A stretch of DNA of 64,000 bases. Origin: Nocardia australiensis. GTDB lineage: Bacteria > Actinomycetota > Actinomycetes > Mycobacteriales > Mycobacteriaceae. The translations under genes were made by a program, and so were the position numbers. Each line of letters starts with the position of its first letter. Positions within the stretch are counted from its first letter, which is position 1. Positions 16,478-25,559 of this stretch are shown piece after piece. Location of the stretch: positions 1,178,001 to 1,242,000 of the forward strand of contig NZ_JAJFZM010000001.1 in assembly GCF_020733705.1 (NCBI RefSeq), given 5' to 3'. Below the pieces are notes generated by a model that saw only the letters and a list, made by a program, of their open reading frames with translations, ran no database searches and had not been told where the DNA came from.

Positions 16478-18019
16478 TCAGTGGGTGTAGGACAGTATGC
16501 TCATCATGCCTGCTTCGGCGTGGTAGGCGTTGTGGCAGTGGATCATCCATTGGCCGGGGTTGGTGGTGTCGAAGTCGGCTTCGATGGTTTGCATGGAGGC
16601 CACGGTGGCGGTGTCTTTGCGGGGTCCGGTTCCGGTTGGGGTGGTGAGTTGAACGGTGTGGCCGTGTAGGTGCATGGGGTGGAACATCATCGTCTGGTTG
16701 ACGAATCTGAGCCGAACTCGTTGTCCGGCAGTGATATCCAGTGGGGTTCGCTGGTCGTAGACGCGGCCGTTGATGGTCCAGATGTATTTGTTCGAGTCCG
16801 CGCCCAGCGTGAGGTCGAGGGGCTTGTCGGGCTTGCGTTGTGGCAGTCGCACGGCGTCGGTGGCGGTGAGTTTGTCCACGGTCAGCGGTGGTGCCGCGAG
16901 TTCGGTGGGGCGCACGTCTGCCGGTGGTGGGTTTCCGCCGCCGGTGCGGATGAGCGTGAACCCTTGTCCTGTTTTGCCTTCGGCGACTGCGACGAGAGGG
17001 AAGACGCCGTCTGCGAGTTCGATGATCGCGTCGTAGCGTTCGCCCATCCCGATAAGCACGCAACTGGTTGTGACGGGTTGGACGGGGTAGCCGTCGGTGT
17101 GGGTGATGCGCAGTTGGTGGCCGCCGAGGGCGACGCGGAAGGCGGTGTCGGCGGCGGCGTTGATGATGCGCAGCCGCATTCGCTGGCCGGGTTTGCTGGA
17201 CAAGGTGCTCGGGTCGGTGCCGATGCGTCCGTTGATCAGGTAGTACGGGTAGTCCTTGACGTCTCCGGTGTCGGCGCCGAGCCGGGTGTTCGGGTTGGTC
17301 GGCATCGACATGCCGCCCATGTTCATTCCGCTCATCCCGCCCATGTTCATTCCCGACATGCCGTTGGCTTGCAGGTGCCGCAACTGTTTGTCGGGGTCGC
17401 GGCCGTTGACCCCGTCGAGCCAGTCGTCGAGGACGATGACAGCTTCGGTGTCGTAATCGGCGCCGTCGGCGGGGTCTTCGACGATCAGAGGCGCGTACAG
17501 TCCGCGGTCGAGTTGGGTGCCCACGTGCGGGTGGAACCAGTAGGTGCCGGGGTCGGGCACGGTGAATTCGTAGCGGAATGCGGTGGCGGGGTTGATATGG
17601 GGTTGGGTGATCTCGGGTGTGCCGTCCATGTCGTTGCGCAGCGCGATGCCGTGCCAATGTATGGACGTGGGGGCGGGCAGCGCGTTGGTGATCTCGGCGC
17701 GCAGAACATCGCCGCGTGTCAGCCGGACCTGCTGTCCGGGCAGGCATCCGCCGTAGGTCCAGGTCTGCACCTGGACGCCGCCGAGATCGATGGTGGTGGG
17801 TTCCGCGCGCAACGTGACGTCCCGAATGTTCGCGGTGGCTGCGCGCCGCTGGTTCTCGGCCGCACGGACGGCATCGGAATCGGGCAGGACGAGATCACGT
17901 GAACTCGGCGCGCGGTTCGAACAGGCGGCCAGCGCGGCTGCTGCGGCGGTACTGGCGCTGAGTGCGAGGAAGCCGCGCCGGGGCATCGGCGCGTTGGAAG
18001 GAAACTGCTTGGGCGACAT
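16478..18019 (-). CDS. periplasmic/lipoprotein multicopper oxidase (copper detoxification)
   Basis: A 513-residue three-domain multicopper oxidase resembling MmcO/CueO. The N-terminus carries a Tat motif (PRRGFLALS) and a lipobox (LAAC, C33), so it should be exported folded and lipid-anchored. Copper ligands are visible: HWH (121-123), HPH (163-165), HPMHLHGH (447-454) and HCHNAYHAEAGM (494-505), giving the T1 site and trinuclear cluster. Residues 221-239 form a Met-rich insert of two near-identical repeats (MSGMNMGG), typical of cuprous oxidases. It oxidises Cu(I) in the envelope. It lies downstream of a small membrane gene with a copper-operator-like site and divergent from a P1B ATPase. 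Confidence 0.92.
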   Translation of the reverse strand: MSPKQFPSNAPMPRRGFLALSASTAAAAALAACSNRAPSSRDLVLPDSDAVRAAENQRRAATANIRDVTLRAEPTTIDLGGVQVQTWTYGGCLPGQQVRLTRGDVLRAEITNALPAPTSIHWHGIALRNDMDGTPEITQPHINPATAFRYEFTVPDPGTYWFHPHVGTQLDRGLYAPLIVEDPADGADYDTEAVIVLDDWLDGVNGRDPDKQLRHLQANGMSGMNMGGMSGMNMGGMSMPTNPNTRLGADTGDVKDYPYYLINGRIGTDPSTLSSKPGQRMRLRIINAAADTAFRVALGGHQLRITHTDGYPVQPVTTSCVLIGMGERYDAIIELADGVFPLVAVAEGKTGQGFTLIRTGGGNPPPADVRPTELAAPPLTVDKLTATDAVRLPQRKPDKPLDLTLGADSNKYIWTINGRVYDQRTPLDITAGQRVRLRFVNQTMMFHPMHLHGHTVQLTTPTGTGPRKDTATVASMQTIEADFDTTNPGQWMIHCHNAYHAEAGMMSILSYTH

Positions 18020-18184
18020 GGGTTCTCCCTGAATGGTGAGCTGTCGATGATGCGGATGGGCGAATGCCGCGTCTGGTCCCCGATGGGCCGCGACGCAGCA
18101 GACCTGTCAGATACGCAGAATCGACGGCTGCGACAGGGACGGCACTGTCCACGGCGGTGATCGTTCCCGCCGTCGACGCCGTGG

Positions 18185-18364
18185 TCAGGGGTCGAGACCA
18201 GGCGTGCCGGGGAGGCCGGCGCCCAGCCAGCTCAGCAGTACCAGGCCGATGACCAGTGTGGTTGCCGACAGCACGAACACGCACGGATGAGTGGTCACGT
18301 GATCGCGGTAGTGGTCGCCGTTGGTCGGGACGCCGGGGCCATCGTGGTCGGTGGGCATCACCAT
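18185..18364 (-). CDS. small single-pass membrane protein of the copper locus
   Basis: A 59-residue protein (MVMPTDHDGPG start) with an Asp/His-rich N-terminal segment (residues 5-27, several His) and one transmembrane helix (FVLSATTLVIGLVLLSWLGA, about 32-51). A strong GAGGAGG ribosome-binding site immediately precedes the start. It is transcribed toward the multicopper oxidase, 165 bp away, and follows a palindrome resembling copper-sensor operators. Its role may be copper binding at the membrane or assistance to the oxidase; this is inferred from context. Confidence 0.65.
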   Translation of the reverse strand: MVMPTDHDGPGVPTNGDHYRDHVTTHPCVFVLSATTLVIGLVLLSWLGAGLPGTPGLDP

Positions 18365-18395
18365 CACCTCCTCGACCACCAGCGCCCACTCCCCA

Positions 18396-18408
18396 ACCCC
18401 ATAGGGGT
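18396..18408. promoter_or_regulatory. candidate RicR/CsoR-type copper operator
   Basis: A perfect palindrome ACCCC-ATA-GGGGT lies 31 bp before the start of the small membrane gene. Read on the minus strand it is TACCC-N5-GGGTT, one base from the mycobacterial RicR consensus TACCC-N5-GGGTA as I recall it. Its position fits a repressor site overlapping the promoter of the membrane-protein/oxidase unit. No csoR/ricR gene is in the window. Confidence 0.5.
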
Positions 18409-18792
18409 ATGTCCATGCTGCCAGGGTAGCCGCGGACAGTTGCCCATCGGCAGATCGGATGGCCCTGCACGGAGGGGTCTTTCGGACCTGTGATGGGGAC
18501 TCGATGGCCCTGGTGACAGGGGTGTGATCGGTCGATCGTTGGGGCAGGTTCGGGCTGGTCGGCCCACACAGTTGCACCCAGGTGGCGCCGTGCCAGATCG
18601 GTGGTCTCACCGACGAGTGAACTGGATTCGGCGCCGGAAATGGGATACCTGCGGATCGCTGCGATCACGTCACTGGGGACGTTGGAGCCCGAGTCCAGGT
18701 CGTCGGACTCTGCCGGTGTCGCTGGTTGCCGCAGGATCATCGGTATCGACACAGGGCTGCCGCGCTGGACACCCCGATTCGAGGAGTTGAAT
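18409..18792. other. divergent copper-locus intergenic region
   Basis: About 380 bp between the two copper gene units. The reading frame of the Met-rich micro-ORF stays open upstream to 18601 but shows no family resemblance. It must hold the plus-strand promoter; no second clear operator is seen. Confidence 0.4.
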
Positions 18793-18891
18793 GTGATGGA
18801 CATGAGCACGTCGCTGATGCAGGTGATGCACACGATCATGATGTGGCTGCACCAACAGGGAATCTGCCCGCCGATGATGATGCCGATGTGA
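18793..18891 (+). CDS. Met/His-rich micro-protein (candidate copper-binding peptide)
   Basis: GTG 18793 (or ATG 18796) opens a 32-codon frame with a GAGGAG ribosome-binding site at 18781-18786. The peptide contains about ten further methionines, two histidines and one cysteine, with a central hydrophobic segment ([13 protein letters not shown]) and the C-terminal motif CPPMMMPM. Met, His and Cys are Cu(I) ligands. It lies 64 bp upstream of a P1B-type ATPase and opposite the copper oxidase, which suggests a small copper chaperone, sensor or membrane peptide. It is too short for routine gene calling and I know no named family for it. Confidence 0.5.
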   Translation: MMDMSTSLMQVMHTIMMWLHQQGICPPMMMPM

Positions 18892-18955
18892 TCGGCGCCG
18901 AATCCGCTCGAGACCGGCGGACTCGGGCGCGATGATCGGTAAGGAAGCAAATCGG

Positions 18956-21328
18956 ATGGATCAGCAGATCGGACGCAGCACCGCTGTCCTGGATGTCAGT
19001 GGGGTGCAGTGGGCCAGTGAGCAGAACGTTGTCACCGCGGTGCTCGGGCGTCGGTCCGGGGTGCTGGCGGTCGAGGTCAACCCGGTCGCGCAGACCGCGA
19101 CCGTCGCCTACGACCCGCACCGCACGTCGGTGGCCGAGCTGGCCGGTTGGGTCCGCGACTGCGGCTTTCACTGCGGGGGCCAGTCGGTCCCGGCCCACGT
19201 CTGCGATGCCATGATCGAACCCGCCCACAACGGGCACGCCGGTCGCGCGGCGACCACGATCGCGCCTGCGCGCCGCATCGAGGCCGAACCGCCGCCGACA
19301 CCTGCGCAGGCGATGGGTCATGGTGGGCGCGAGGGCGTGTCGATGGCGGCGATGGTCGCGGATATGCGTAACAGATTCCTTGTGGCGCTGCTGTTTTCGA
19401 TCCCGATCATGTTGTGGTCGCCGATGGGATCGCAGATGTTCGGCCGTGATCTGCCGGTGCCGTTCGGGTTGCGCCAGGATGTGTTCGCGCTGCTGCTGAG
19501 TTTGCCGGTGATCTTCTACTCCTCCCGCATCTTCTTCGACGGCGCCGTCCGCGCGTTGCGGGCACGCACGCTGGACATGATGGTGCTGGTCGCTGTCGCG
19601 ATCGGTGCCGGCTGGGGTTACTCGCTGGTGATCACCCTCGCTGGCGGCGGGGACGTGTTTTATGAGGCCGCGACGGTTTTGGCGTCGTTTGTGCTGCTGG
19701 GGCATTGGTTCGAGATGCGCGCCCGTGGCGGCGCCAACGACGCGATTCGCACGCTGCTCGATCTGGCACCGCCGAAAGCCGTGGTGCTGTGTGATGGCGT
19801 GGAGGTGGAGATCCCCACCGCGCAGGTGGCGGTCGGGGATCTGCTGCTGGTGCGGCCCGGCGCCAAGATCGCCGTCGACGGTCTCGTCGAAGACGGTGAC
19901 AGTGAGGTCGACGAGTCGATGGTGACCGGGGAAAGTCTGCCGGTGCACAAGGCCGCGGGTTCGCAGGTGATCGGTGCGACCATCAACGTCAATGGCACGT
20001 TACGGGTGCGTGCGACCAGGGTCGGTGCCGATACCGCGCTCGCGCAGATCGTGAAACTCGTTCAGCAGGCCCAGAATTCGAAGGCTCCGGGGCAGAAGCT
20101 GGCCGATCGGGCGGCGTTCTGGCTGGTGTTCGTCGCGCTCATCGGCGGCGGGTTGACATTGGCGGCGTGGCTGCTGTTCTCGGATCGTGCGTCTAGTGCG
20201 GCGATCCTGTTCGCCATCACCGTCGTCGTGGTCACCTGCCCGGACGCGTTGGGTTTGGCGACACCGACCGCGATCATGGTCGGTACCGGGCTGGGCGCGA
20301 AACGCGGCGTGCTGTTCAAGAACGCCATGGCTTTGGAGACCTCGGCGCGGATCCAGGTCGTGGTGATGGACAAGACCGGCACCCTCACCAAGGGTGAACC
20401 CGAAGTCACCGACATCGTCACCGCTGACGGTCTCGACCAAGCCGAGGTGCTGCGACTGGTCGCCGCAGTGGAACGAGAATCCGAACACCCCCTCGCGGCG
20501 GCGATCGTGGCCCGCGCCGAATCCGTCGGTGTCGACGGTATACGGGCCGAAGGGTTCGACAGCGTTCCCGGGCATGGTGCGATCGCGACCGTGGCCGGGC
20601 ACACGGTGGTTGTCGGGAACCGGCGATTGTTCGACCGTGAGGGGATTGCGGTGGGAGCTTTGACCGTCGAGCGTGACCGGCTGGCGGGCACCGGGCACAC
20701 CGCCGTCCTGGCAGCGATCGACGGCAAGGTGGCGGCGTTGATCGCGATCGCCGACGCGCCACGGGAGTCCTCCGCGGCGGCGGTGCGTGAGTTGCATGAT
20801 CTCGAAGTCGAGGTGGTCATGCTGACCGGCGACAATCAGGCCACCGCCGAACGTATCGCGGGCACGCTCGGCATCGACACCGTCATCGCCGAAGTGCTAC
20901 CCGGTGACAAGTCCGCGAAAATCGCTGCGCTGCAACAGGATGGTCGCAAGATCGCGATGGTCGGTGACGGTGTCAACGACGCCCCCGCGCTGGCGCAGGC
21001 CGACCTCGGCATCGCGATCGGCGCGGGCACCGATGTGGCGATCGAAACCGCCGACGTGGTGCTCATGCGGTCGGACCCTCTCGACGTGCCGACCGCGCTG
21101 CGGATCGGGCGTGCCACGCTGCGCAAGATGCACCAAAACCTTTGGTGGGCCGTCGGTTACAACACTATTGCCCTGCCGATCGCGGCCGGGGTGTTCGCGC
21201 CCGCATTCGGTCTGACCTTGCGCCCTGAGATCGCCGCGCTATCGATGTCGGGATCGAGCCTGATCGTCGCGGTGAACGCGCTGTCACTGAAGGGGCTGCG
21301 GTTGCAGGCGCAGGCTGCGAATATCTGA
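18956..21328 (+). CDS. heavy-metal (probably copper) P1B-type ATPase with CPD motif
   Basis: A 790-residue P-type ATPase. The order is: a ferredoxin-like N-terminal domain (about 10-75) that lacks the usual CxxC (GVQWASEQ replaces GMxCxxC) but has DCGFHCGG and a His-rich linker (80-128); transmembrane helices from about 140; actuator TGES (324-327); the ion-binding helix with [12 protein letters not shown] (428-439) where CPC is standard; phosphorylation DKTGT (D472); the HP locus (SEHPL); and [11 protein letters not shown] 18956 is chosen because AAGGAA lies 7 bp upstream; ATG 18932 is less supported. Next to a copper oxidase, Cu(I) export is most likely, but the CPD variant leaves metal choice open. 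Confidence 0.88.
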   Translation: MDQQIGRSTAVLDVSGVQWASEQNVVTAVLGRRSGVLAVEVNPVAQTATVAYDPHRTSVAELAGWVRDCGFHCGGQSVPAHVCDAMIEPAHNGHAGRAATTIAPARRIEAEPPPTPAQAMGHGGREGVSMAAMVADMRNRFLVALLFSIPIMLWSPMGSQMFGRDLPVPFGLRQDVFALLLSLPVIFYSSRIFFDGAVRALRARTLDMMVLVAVAIGAGWGYSLVITLAGGGDVFYEAATVLASFVLLGHWFEMRARGGANDAIRTLLDLAPPKAVVLCDGVEVEIPTAQVAVGDLLLVRPGAKIAVDGLVEDGDSEVDESMVTGESLPVHKAAGSQVIGATINVNGTLRVRATRVGADTALAQIVKLVQQAQNSKAPGQKLADRAAFWLVFVALIGGGLTLAAWLLFSDRASSAAILFAITVVVVTCPDALGLATPTAIMVGTGLGAKRGVLFKNAMALETSARIQVVVMDKTGTLTKGEPEVTDIVTADGLDQAEVLRLVAAVERESEHPLAAAIVARAESVGVDGIRAEGFDSVPGHGAIATVAGHTVVVGNRRLFDREGIAVGALTVERDRLAGTGHTAVLAAIDGKVAALIAIADAPRESSAAAVRELHDLEVEVVMLTGDNQATAERIAGTLGIDTVIAEVLPGDKSAKIAALQQDGRKIAMVGDGVNDAPALAQADLGIAIGAGTDVAIETADVVLMRSDPLDVPTALRIGRATLRKMHQNLWWAVGYNTIALPIAAGVFAPAFGLTLRPEIAALSMSGSSLIVAVNALSLKGLRLQAQAANI

Positions 21329-21379
21329 GGCGCCGTGGCGGACGTACCAACCCTGGGCTTGTTCGGGCTTTGTCTGTGC

Positions 21380-21640
21380 TCATGCGGCCCGCCTGCGAGG
21401 GCCGGAGCCCATCGCGCGGCCACGGCGCGGTGCCTGGGACAGGTGCGGCACGAATACCGGTGTCCGCGCAGCACATTCGGTCCACTCGTCGCCGAAGCCA
21501 GCCGCGACCTCGCGCTCCTCGTTGCGGGCCAGTCGTGTGTAGACCCAGACCAGGATGGGGAACATGATCAGCGCCGGGATGGTCGGCCACTGCAACAGGA
21601 ACCCGATCATCACCAACAGGAACCCGTCGTACGCGCCTTG
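21380..21640 (-). pseudogene. isoprenylcysteine methyltransferase-like C-terminal fragment
   Basis: The minus strand reads YDGFLLVMIGFLLQWPT, then FPILVWVYTRLARNEEREV and ARTPVFVPH, the C-terminal half of ICMT/PEMT-type membrane methyltransferases (two helices plus the R-x-E-E-R-E motif). The N-terminal transmembrane half is missing: the frame meets the end of the pspAB gene five bases away at 21645. It is a truncated remnant at the downstream border of the psp operon. Confidence 0.6.
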
Positions 21641-21644
21641 GGGT

Positions 21645-22223
21645 TCAGGGCACAGGCGCATCCCACAGCGGGAACCAGCGATCGAGTTCCGGTTCGATCG
21701 GCAGTTCACCCGACAGCGCTGCGCGGGCCTGTAGTTCAAGGGTACTGTCGCGGCTGTGCGCACCGGTGGGGGCGAACGGGTAGATGGTGCCGCGTTTGAA
21801 CAGGTAGACCAGCCCGAGCCGGTGCGCTGACGCACCGTCGTCAGAGGTGAATCCGATGACGGTGCACAGCAGGCTCGGGCCGAAACCGGTATCGGCCAGT
21901 GTGGCGTTGACGGCGTGCAGCGAAGTCAACAGCGCGGCGAGGTCGGTGACCTGCTGTCGGCAGGTTATCCAGGTGAATCCGAAACCGTCGCCGGTCACCG
22001 CCACGGCGAGAGTCGGTTCCAGGTGCAGCAATTCGAGGATCTCGTCTTCGGATTGTCGAGCGCCCGCCCCTTCGGCCTGCTTGAAGCACACAGCTCCGGC
22101 CCCGCTGGGTGTGACATCGAGTGCGGCCTGCAAGGTGTAGGCGGCCGGCGCAATGGCGAACAGCACATCGAGGTTCGGTTGCACCGGTGTGGTGCGGCCG
22201 AAGAGTGCGTCGAGGAATCCCAT
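21645..22223 (-). CDS. pspAB: PspA-associated protein PspAB
   Basis: A 192-residue soluble protein starting MGFLDALFGRTTPVQPNLDV, the signature of the PspAB family found with PspA and an HtpX-type protease in actinobacteria. It has alternating strand/helix character with no catalytic motif. It is the last gene of a four-gene operon, 6 bp after htpX. Its role is presumed to be in envelope-stress sensing or modulation of the protease; the molecular function is not known. Confidence 0.85.
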   Translation of the reverse strand: MGFLDALFGRTTPVQPNLDVLFAIAPAAYTLQAALDVTPSGAGAVCFKQAEGAGARQSEDEILELLHLEPTLAVAVTGDGFGFTWITCRQQVTDLAALLTSLHAVNATLADTGFGPSLLCTVIGFTSDDGASAHRLGLVYLFKRGTIYPFAPTGAHSRDSTLELQARAALSGELPIEPELDRWFPLWDAPVP

Positions 22224-22229
22224 TGCCGC

Positions 22230-23138
22230 TCAGGCTTCCCGGCCGAGTTCGGTGGCAATCCTGGCGAGTTGGTCCAGGCGCTGCTCCAGGCTGGGATGTG
22301 TCGACAGCAGCGTGGACAGGCTCGTGTCGGCCCCAAGCGCCGGAGCGAAGAAAAACGCGTTGAACGCCTGGTCGGCACGCAGATCACGACTGGGGATCCG
22401 GGCGATGTCGCCGCTGATCTTCGTCAAGGCCGACGCCAGCGACGAGGGACGACCGGTCAGGATGGCACCGGCACGGTCGGCGGCCAATTCCCGATATCTC
22501 GACAACGCCCGGATGAGCAGGAAGCTGATCGCGTACACCGCCGCCGACACCGCCATCACCGCCAGGACGAGCAGGAACAGGCTGTCGCCGCGCCGATCCC
22601 GGCTGCCGCCGAACATACTGGAGTACAGCGTGAAACGGGCGACGAGTCCGGCGACCACACCCAGGAACGAGGCGGTGGTCATCACGACCACGTCTCGGTG
22701 TGCCACATGGGAAAGTTCGTGCGCCAGTACGCCATCCAATTCTTCGCCATTTAGCCGCTGTAGCAGTCCGGTGGTCACGCACAGCACCGCGCGGCGGGAG
22801 CTGCGACCGGCGGCGAAGGCATTCGGCATGTCAGTGTCCGCGATCGCCACGCGCGGTGGTGGCATGTTCGCGGTCGCGCACAGCCGGTCGATGATGCCGT
22901 GCAACTGTGGCGCCTCCTGCGGGGTAACGATGCGTGCGCGCATGGCGTACAAGGCGATTCGGTCGGAGAACCAGAACTGCGCCCACACGAGCGCGCCCAC
23001 GATGAACACGATCACAACCACCGATTTGATGAGCACGACCAAGGCGGCGATGAACGCGACATACACCAGCCCCAGCAGGAACATCGTCAGCGTCATGCGG
23101 GCGGCGAGCTGGCGGTCCGGACGGAATCGGGTTTGCAC
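22230..23138 (-). CDS. htpX: HtpX-like M48 membrane zinc protease
   Basis: A 302-residue integral membrane metalloprotease. Two N-terminal transmembrane helices (about 14-35 and 38-56), the zinc site HELSH (H140, E141, H144), two further helices (about 153-175 and 186-208) and the third ligand region ELAADRAG are present. HtpX degrades damaged membrane proteins from the cytosolic side. Here it lies between pspAA (3 bp upstream) and pspAB, making it part of a phage-shock-type envelope stress operon. Confidence 0.92.
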   Translation of the reverse strand: MQTRFRPDRQLAARMTLTMFLLGLVYVAFIAALVVLIKSVVVIVFIVGALVWAQFWFSDRIALYAMRARIVTPQEAPQLHGIIDRLCATANMPPPRVAIADTDMPNAFAAGRSSRRAVLCVTTGLLQRLNGEELDGVLAHELSHVAHRDVVVMTTASFLGVVAGLVARFTLYSSMFGGSRDRRGDSLFLLVLAVMAVSAAVYAISFLLIRALSRYRELAADRAGAILTGRPSSLASALTKISGDIARIPSRDLRADQAFNAFFFAPALGADTSLSTLLSTHPSLEQRLDQLARIATELGREA

Positions 23139-23141
23139 AGC

Positions 23142-23420
23142 CTATCCCGGAATCAGGCCGTCGTCGGCCAGCATCGCCCGAACCTCGGTCAATGCTGTTC
23201 CGGCCGAAGGCAATACCAGATCGGAAACGACGAGCGTGTCCTCGGGAACAACGGTGCCGCGCTGGCACACGGTGTCGCGCAACCGATGCAGGATTTCGGC
23301 GAAACCGGCGGTGTCGTCGGCATCGGCCGCCTTCAGCAGCAAGTCGTCGAGTGTGTTGAGTTCGGCGATATCGGCGTCGGTCACCGAGTACTGCCCCTCG
23401 CCGAGAATCCGGATGATCAT
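23142..23420 (-). CDS. pspAA: PspA-associated protein PspAA
   Basis: A 92-residue protein beginning MIIRILGEGQYSV, the conserved start of the PspAA family (a small winged-helix-like fold), with an acidic middle (LLKAADADDTAGF). Its ATG overlaps the pspA stop (ATGA at 23417-23420), so it is translationally coupled to pspA. It is thought to assist the PspA membrane-stress response in actinobacteria. Confidence 0.87.
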   Translation of the reverse strand: MIIRILGEGQYSVTDADIAELNTLDDLLLKAADADDTAGFAEILHRLRDTVCQRGTVVPEDTLVVSDLVLPSAGTALTEVRAMLADDGLIPG

Positions 23421-24151
23421 GACCCCGGCCTTCCTTGTGCCTCGATGGCCGGGGTGACCCGGCTTTTCAGCTGGGCGAGTTCGGTATCCACGCTGCTGCC
23501 CGCGCCGACGTCCAGGGCCGCCTGGATATCATCGTGACCTCCGGTGGACACCGTCGCGTCGTCGAGGGCACCGCTGGCGATGAGTTCGTCGAGCGCCTGG
23601 GCGCGCGAGGTCATCTGGGCCGTCTTGTCTTCCGCGCGCTGGATCGCCAAACCGACATCGCCCATCTCCTCGGAGATTCCGGTGACCGCCTCACCGATCT
23701 TGCTCTGCGCTTCGGCAGCGGTGTAGGTAGCCTTGATCGTCTCCTTGCGGGTGCGGAAAGCCTCGACCTTCGCCTGCAGGCGCTGCGACGCTGTTGTCAA
23801 TTTCGCTTCCTGCGCGGCGAGTTCGTCGTGCTGCGGTCGCAGTTGCTCGAGCTGGGCCTGCACCGCCGCGCGGCGAGTCAGCGCCTCACGGGCCAGGTCG
23901 TCTCGGCTTTGGCCGACGGCCTGCGCTGCCTGGCTCTGTAGCCGATCGGCCGACTGCTGCAACTGATTCTCCTGCAGTTCGATCCGTTTGCGGCTGGTGG
24001 CGACGTCAGCCAGACCGCGCCGCACCTGGGCAAGCATTTCGAGCTGACGCTGATACGAATAATCCAGCACTTCCCGGGGATCCTCGCCGCGATCGAGCAG
24101 CTTGTTCGCCTTGACCCGGAACAGCAGGGCCAGACGTTTGGCGATACTCAC
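23417..24151 (-). CDS. pspA: PspA/IM30 membrane-stress protein
   Basis: A 244-residue, almost entirely coiled-coil protein of the PspA/Vipp1 family. The start MSIAKRLALLFRVKANKLLD contains the amphipathic membrane-binding helix, followed by DPREVLDYSYQRQ and long Gln/Glu/Ala-rich coils up to about residue 205. The protein polymerises on stressed membranes (ESCRT-III-like). An AGGGAGTGA ribosome-binding site precedes ATG 24151. It heads the operon pspA-pspAA-htpX-pspAB, transcribed leftward. Confidence 0.93.
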   Translation of the reverse strand: MSIAKRLALLFRVKANKLLDRGEDPREVLDYSYQRQLEMLAQVRRGLADVATSRKRIELQENQLQQSADRLQSQAAQAVGQSRDDLAREALTRRAAVQAQLEQLRPQHDELAAQEAKLTTASQRLQAKVEAFRTRKETIKATYTAAEAQSKIGEAVTGISEEMGDVGLAIQRAEDKTAQMTSRAQALDELIASGALDDATVSTGGHDDIQAALDVGAGSSVDTELAQLKSRVTPAIEAQGRPGS

Positions 24152-24540
24152 GATGGTTCACTCCCTCCTACGGTTGGTGTCGATGCCTTCACCGTCGTCC
24201 ACATGGATCGGGCGCGATAGGGCCCTATGTGCCCGATGTCGGGGCACTCGGTCAATTGCGACCCGATCCCGGCGCACACCGTCGGCCCACGTGCGTTCGA
24301 CAGGGCCGAAAGACTGAACTCTCGCCGCCACGTCCGGGGGCTTCGGACCCCGCCGACTCGTCCGTCGCCAGCGCCGTGGCGGGCAGCCGATCGTGTGGTC
24401 GGGGAAGTTCGCGGCGGCACTGCCGGCGCCGGCCTGGTTTTCTACCGCATTCCCGTATGCGTTGTAGTTCAACGAGTTACGTCAAGCGTTGGTTACCGCC
24501 GTAACCGCGTGCGCACTGCTTGCACCGGTGAGTCGAAGTA
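24152..24540. other. intergenic region upstream of pspA
   Basis: About 390 bp between pspA (leftward) and the integrase remnant (rightward). It must contain the pspA promoter. I see no convincing gene, repeat or structured RNA. Confidence 0.5.
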
Positions 24541-24885
24541 GTGCTGAGGACGGCCGCAGTCGAGAAGCGGCCGACCCTGGTGGAACCTAGTACTCCAGGA
24601 GTAGAAGACCTGGTCTTCGCGTCCCGCGCGAAGACGATCCGCCACCCCAACAACGTCCACTCCTCGATCACCGACGCCCGCACCCGCGTGGGCCTGGTCG
24701 ATCTCCCAATGAACCCCCACACCTACCGCAAGACCGTCGGCACCAAGATCGGCCAGAAAGACCCCGAGAAGGCAGCCTCGCAACTCGGGCACTCAACCAG
24801 CGAGGTCACTAAGCGGTTCTACATCCAACCCCGCCCACGACGCCGTCGATACTCGCGACTTCTTGGACGACTTCGCGGTCCCTGA
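24541..24885 (+). pseudogene. tyrosine recombinase (integrase) C-terminal remnant
   Basis: The frame from GTG 24541 contains VFASRAKTIRHPNNVH, then NPHTYRKTVGTKI, LGHSTSEVTKRFYI. These are boxes of the phage-integrase catalytic domain: the H-x-x-R box (HTYR), the GH box and the catalytic tyrosine in RFYI. The first catalytic arginine and both N-terminal DNA-binding domains are missing, and the C-terminus is basic and frame-broken. The remnant lies 120 bp upstream of tRNA-Gly, a typical attachment site, indicating a lost integrative element. Confidence 0.7.
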
Positions 24886-25005
24886 TTGAAAGTAAGGAGT
24901 AAATGAGGACCAGGCCCGTTCAGGGCCTGGTACCAGGGCCAACGCACTGAGACTTGCGCCGCATAGCGCCCGGTCTGGTAGGCTCGCGATCGCGCTCACG
25001 CGTAG

Positions 25006-25079
25006 GCCGATGTAGTTCAATGGTAGAACTTCTGCTTCCCAAGCAGACAGCGCGGGTTCGATTCCCGTCATCGGCTCCA
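25006..25079 (+). tRNA. tRNA-Gly (anticodon CCC)
   Basis: A complete cloverleaf: 7-bp acceptor stem (GCCGATG/CATCGGC), D arm GTTC...GAAC, anticodon stem TCTGC/GCAGA with loop TTCCCAA (anticodon CCC), T arm with TTCGATT loop, discriminator T and an encoded CCA at 25077-25079. It decodes GGG glycine codons. Confidence 0.95.
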
Positions 25080-25254
25080 CGAAAGCCATTGCCTACCAGC
25101 AGCTTTCAGCAGGCGACCCTAGCCCAGAAGTCCGTGTGGCCAACACTATGGCCATCGGTTTCCATCAAACCCTCACTTCGGACACACCCTGTAGCCATTT
25201 GCCGCGTGCTAGCTATTACCTGCGCGAACCCCACCCATGTGCCACGATCGAGGG

Positions 25255-25506
25255 ATGCGGCCGCTCTACACCGTAGACGGGCGCGTCGTCCCACCCGGCG
25301 TACTCGTGCAGACCGCGCACGGCTGGGTTGAGCCCGCGCCCACACGCTGCCCCAACGGCCACGTCTTCCGTCCAGGACACGTGACTGTCGGGTGGGTGCC
25401 CTGCATGACCGACACCCGATCAGGGCACCGCACGCACCAATGCGACGACTGCCTAGGCGTGGTGTACATGCCACCCCTCGACGATCAGTGCGTGTGTAAC
25501 ACCTGA
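25255..25506 (+). CDS. small zinc-binding protein
   Basis: An 83-residue protein with metal-ligand pairs CPNGH, HQCDDC and a C-terminal CVCN, suggesting a zinc ribbon. ATG 25255 (MRPLYTVDG) is preferred over an upstream in-frame ATG at 25237. The stretch RPGHVTVGW and TRSGHRTHQCDDC give a beta-rich, His/Cys-coordinated fold. Similar short proteins occur in Nocardia; function unknown. Confidence 0.6.
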   Translation: MRPLYTVDGRVVPPGVLVQTAHGWVEPAPTRCPNGHVFRPGHVTVGWVPCMTDTRSGHRTHQCDDCLGVVYMPPLDDQCVCNT

Positions 25507-25559
25507 CCGAGGTCGCATAGTCATGGCTCCCCCGGTCGAGCCTGGGGTACGGTCGGGTC

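Noticed and set aside
17895..18950. 351-codon minus-strand frame across the copper intergenic region
   Set aside because: It runs out of frame through the start of the oxidase gene and a short membrane gene; composition is not protein-like.
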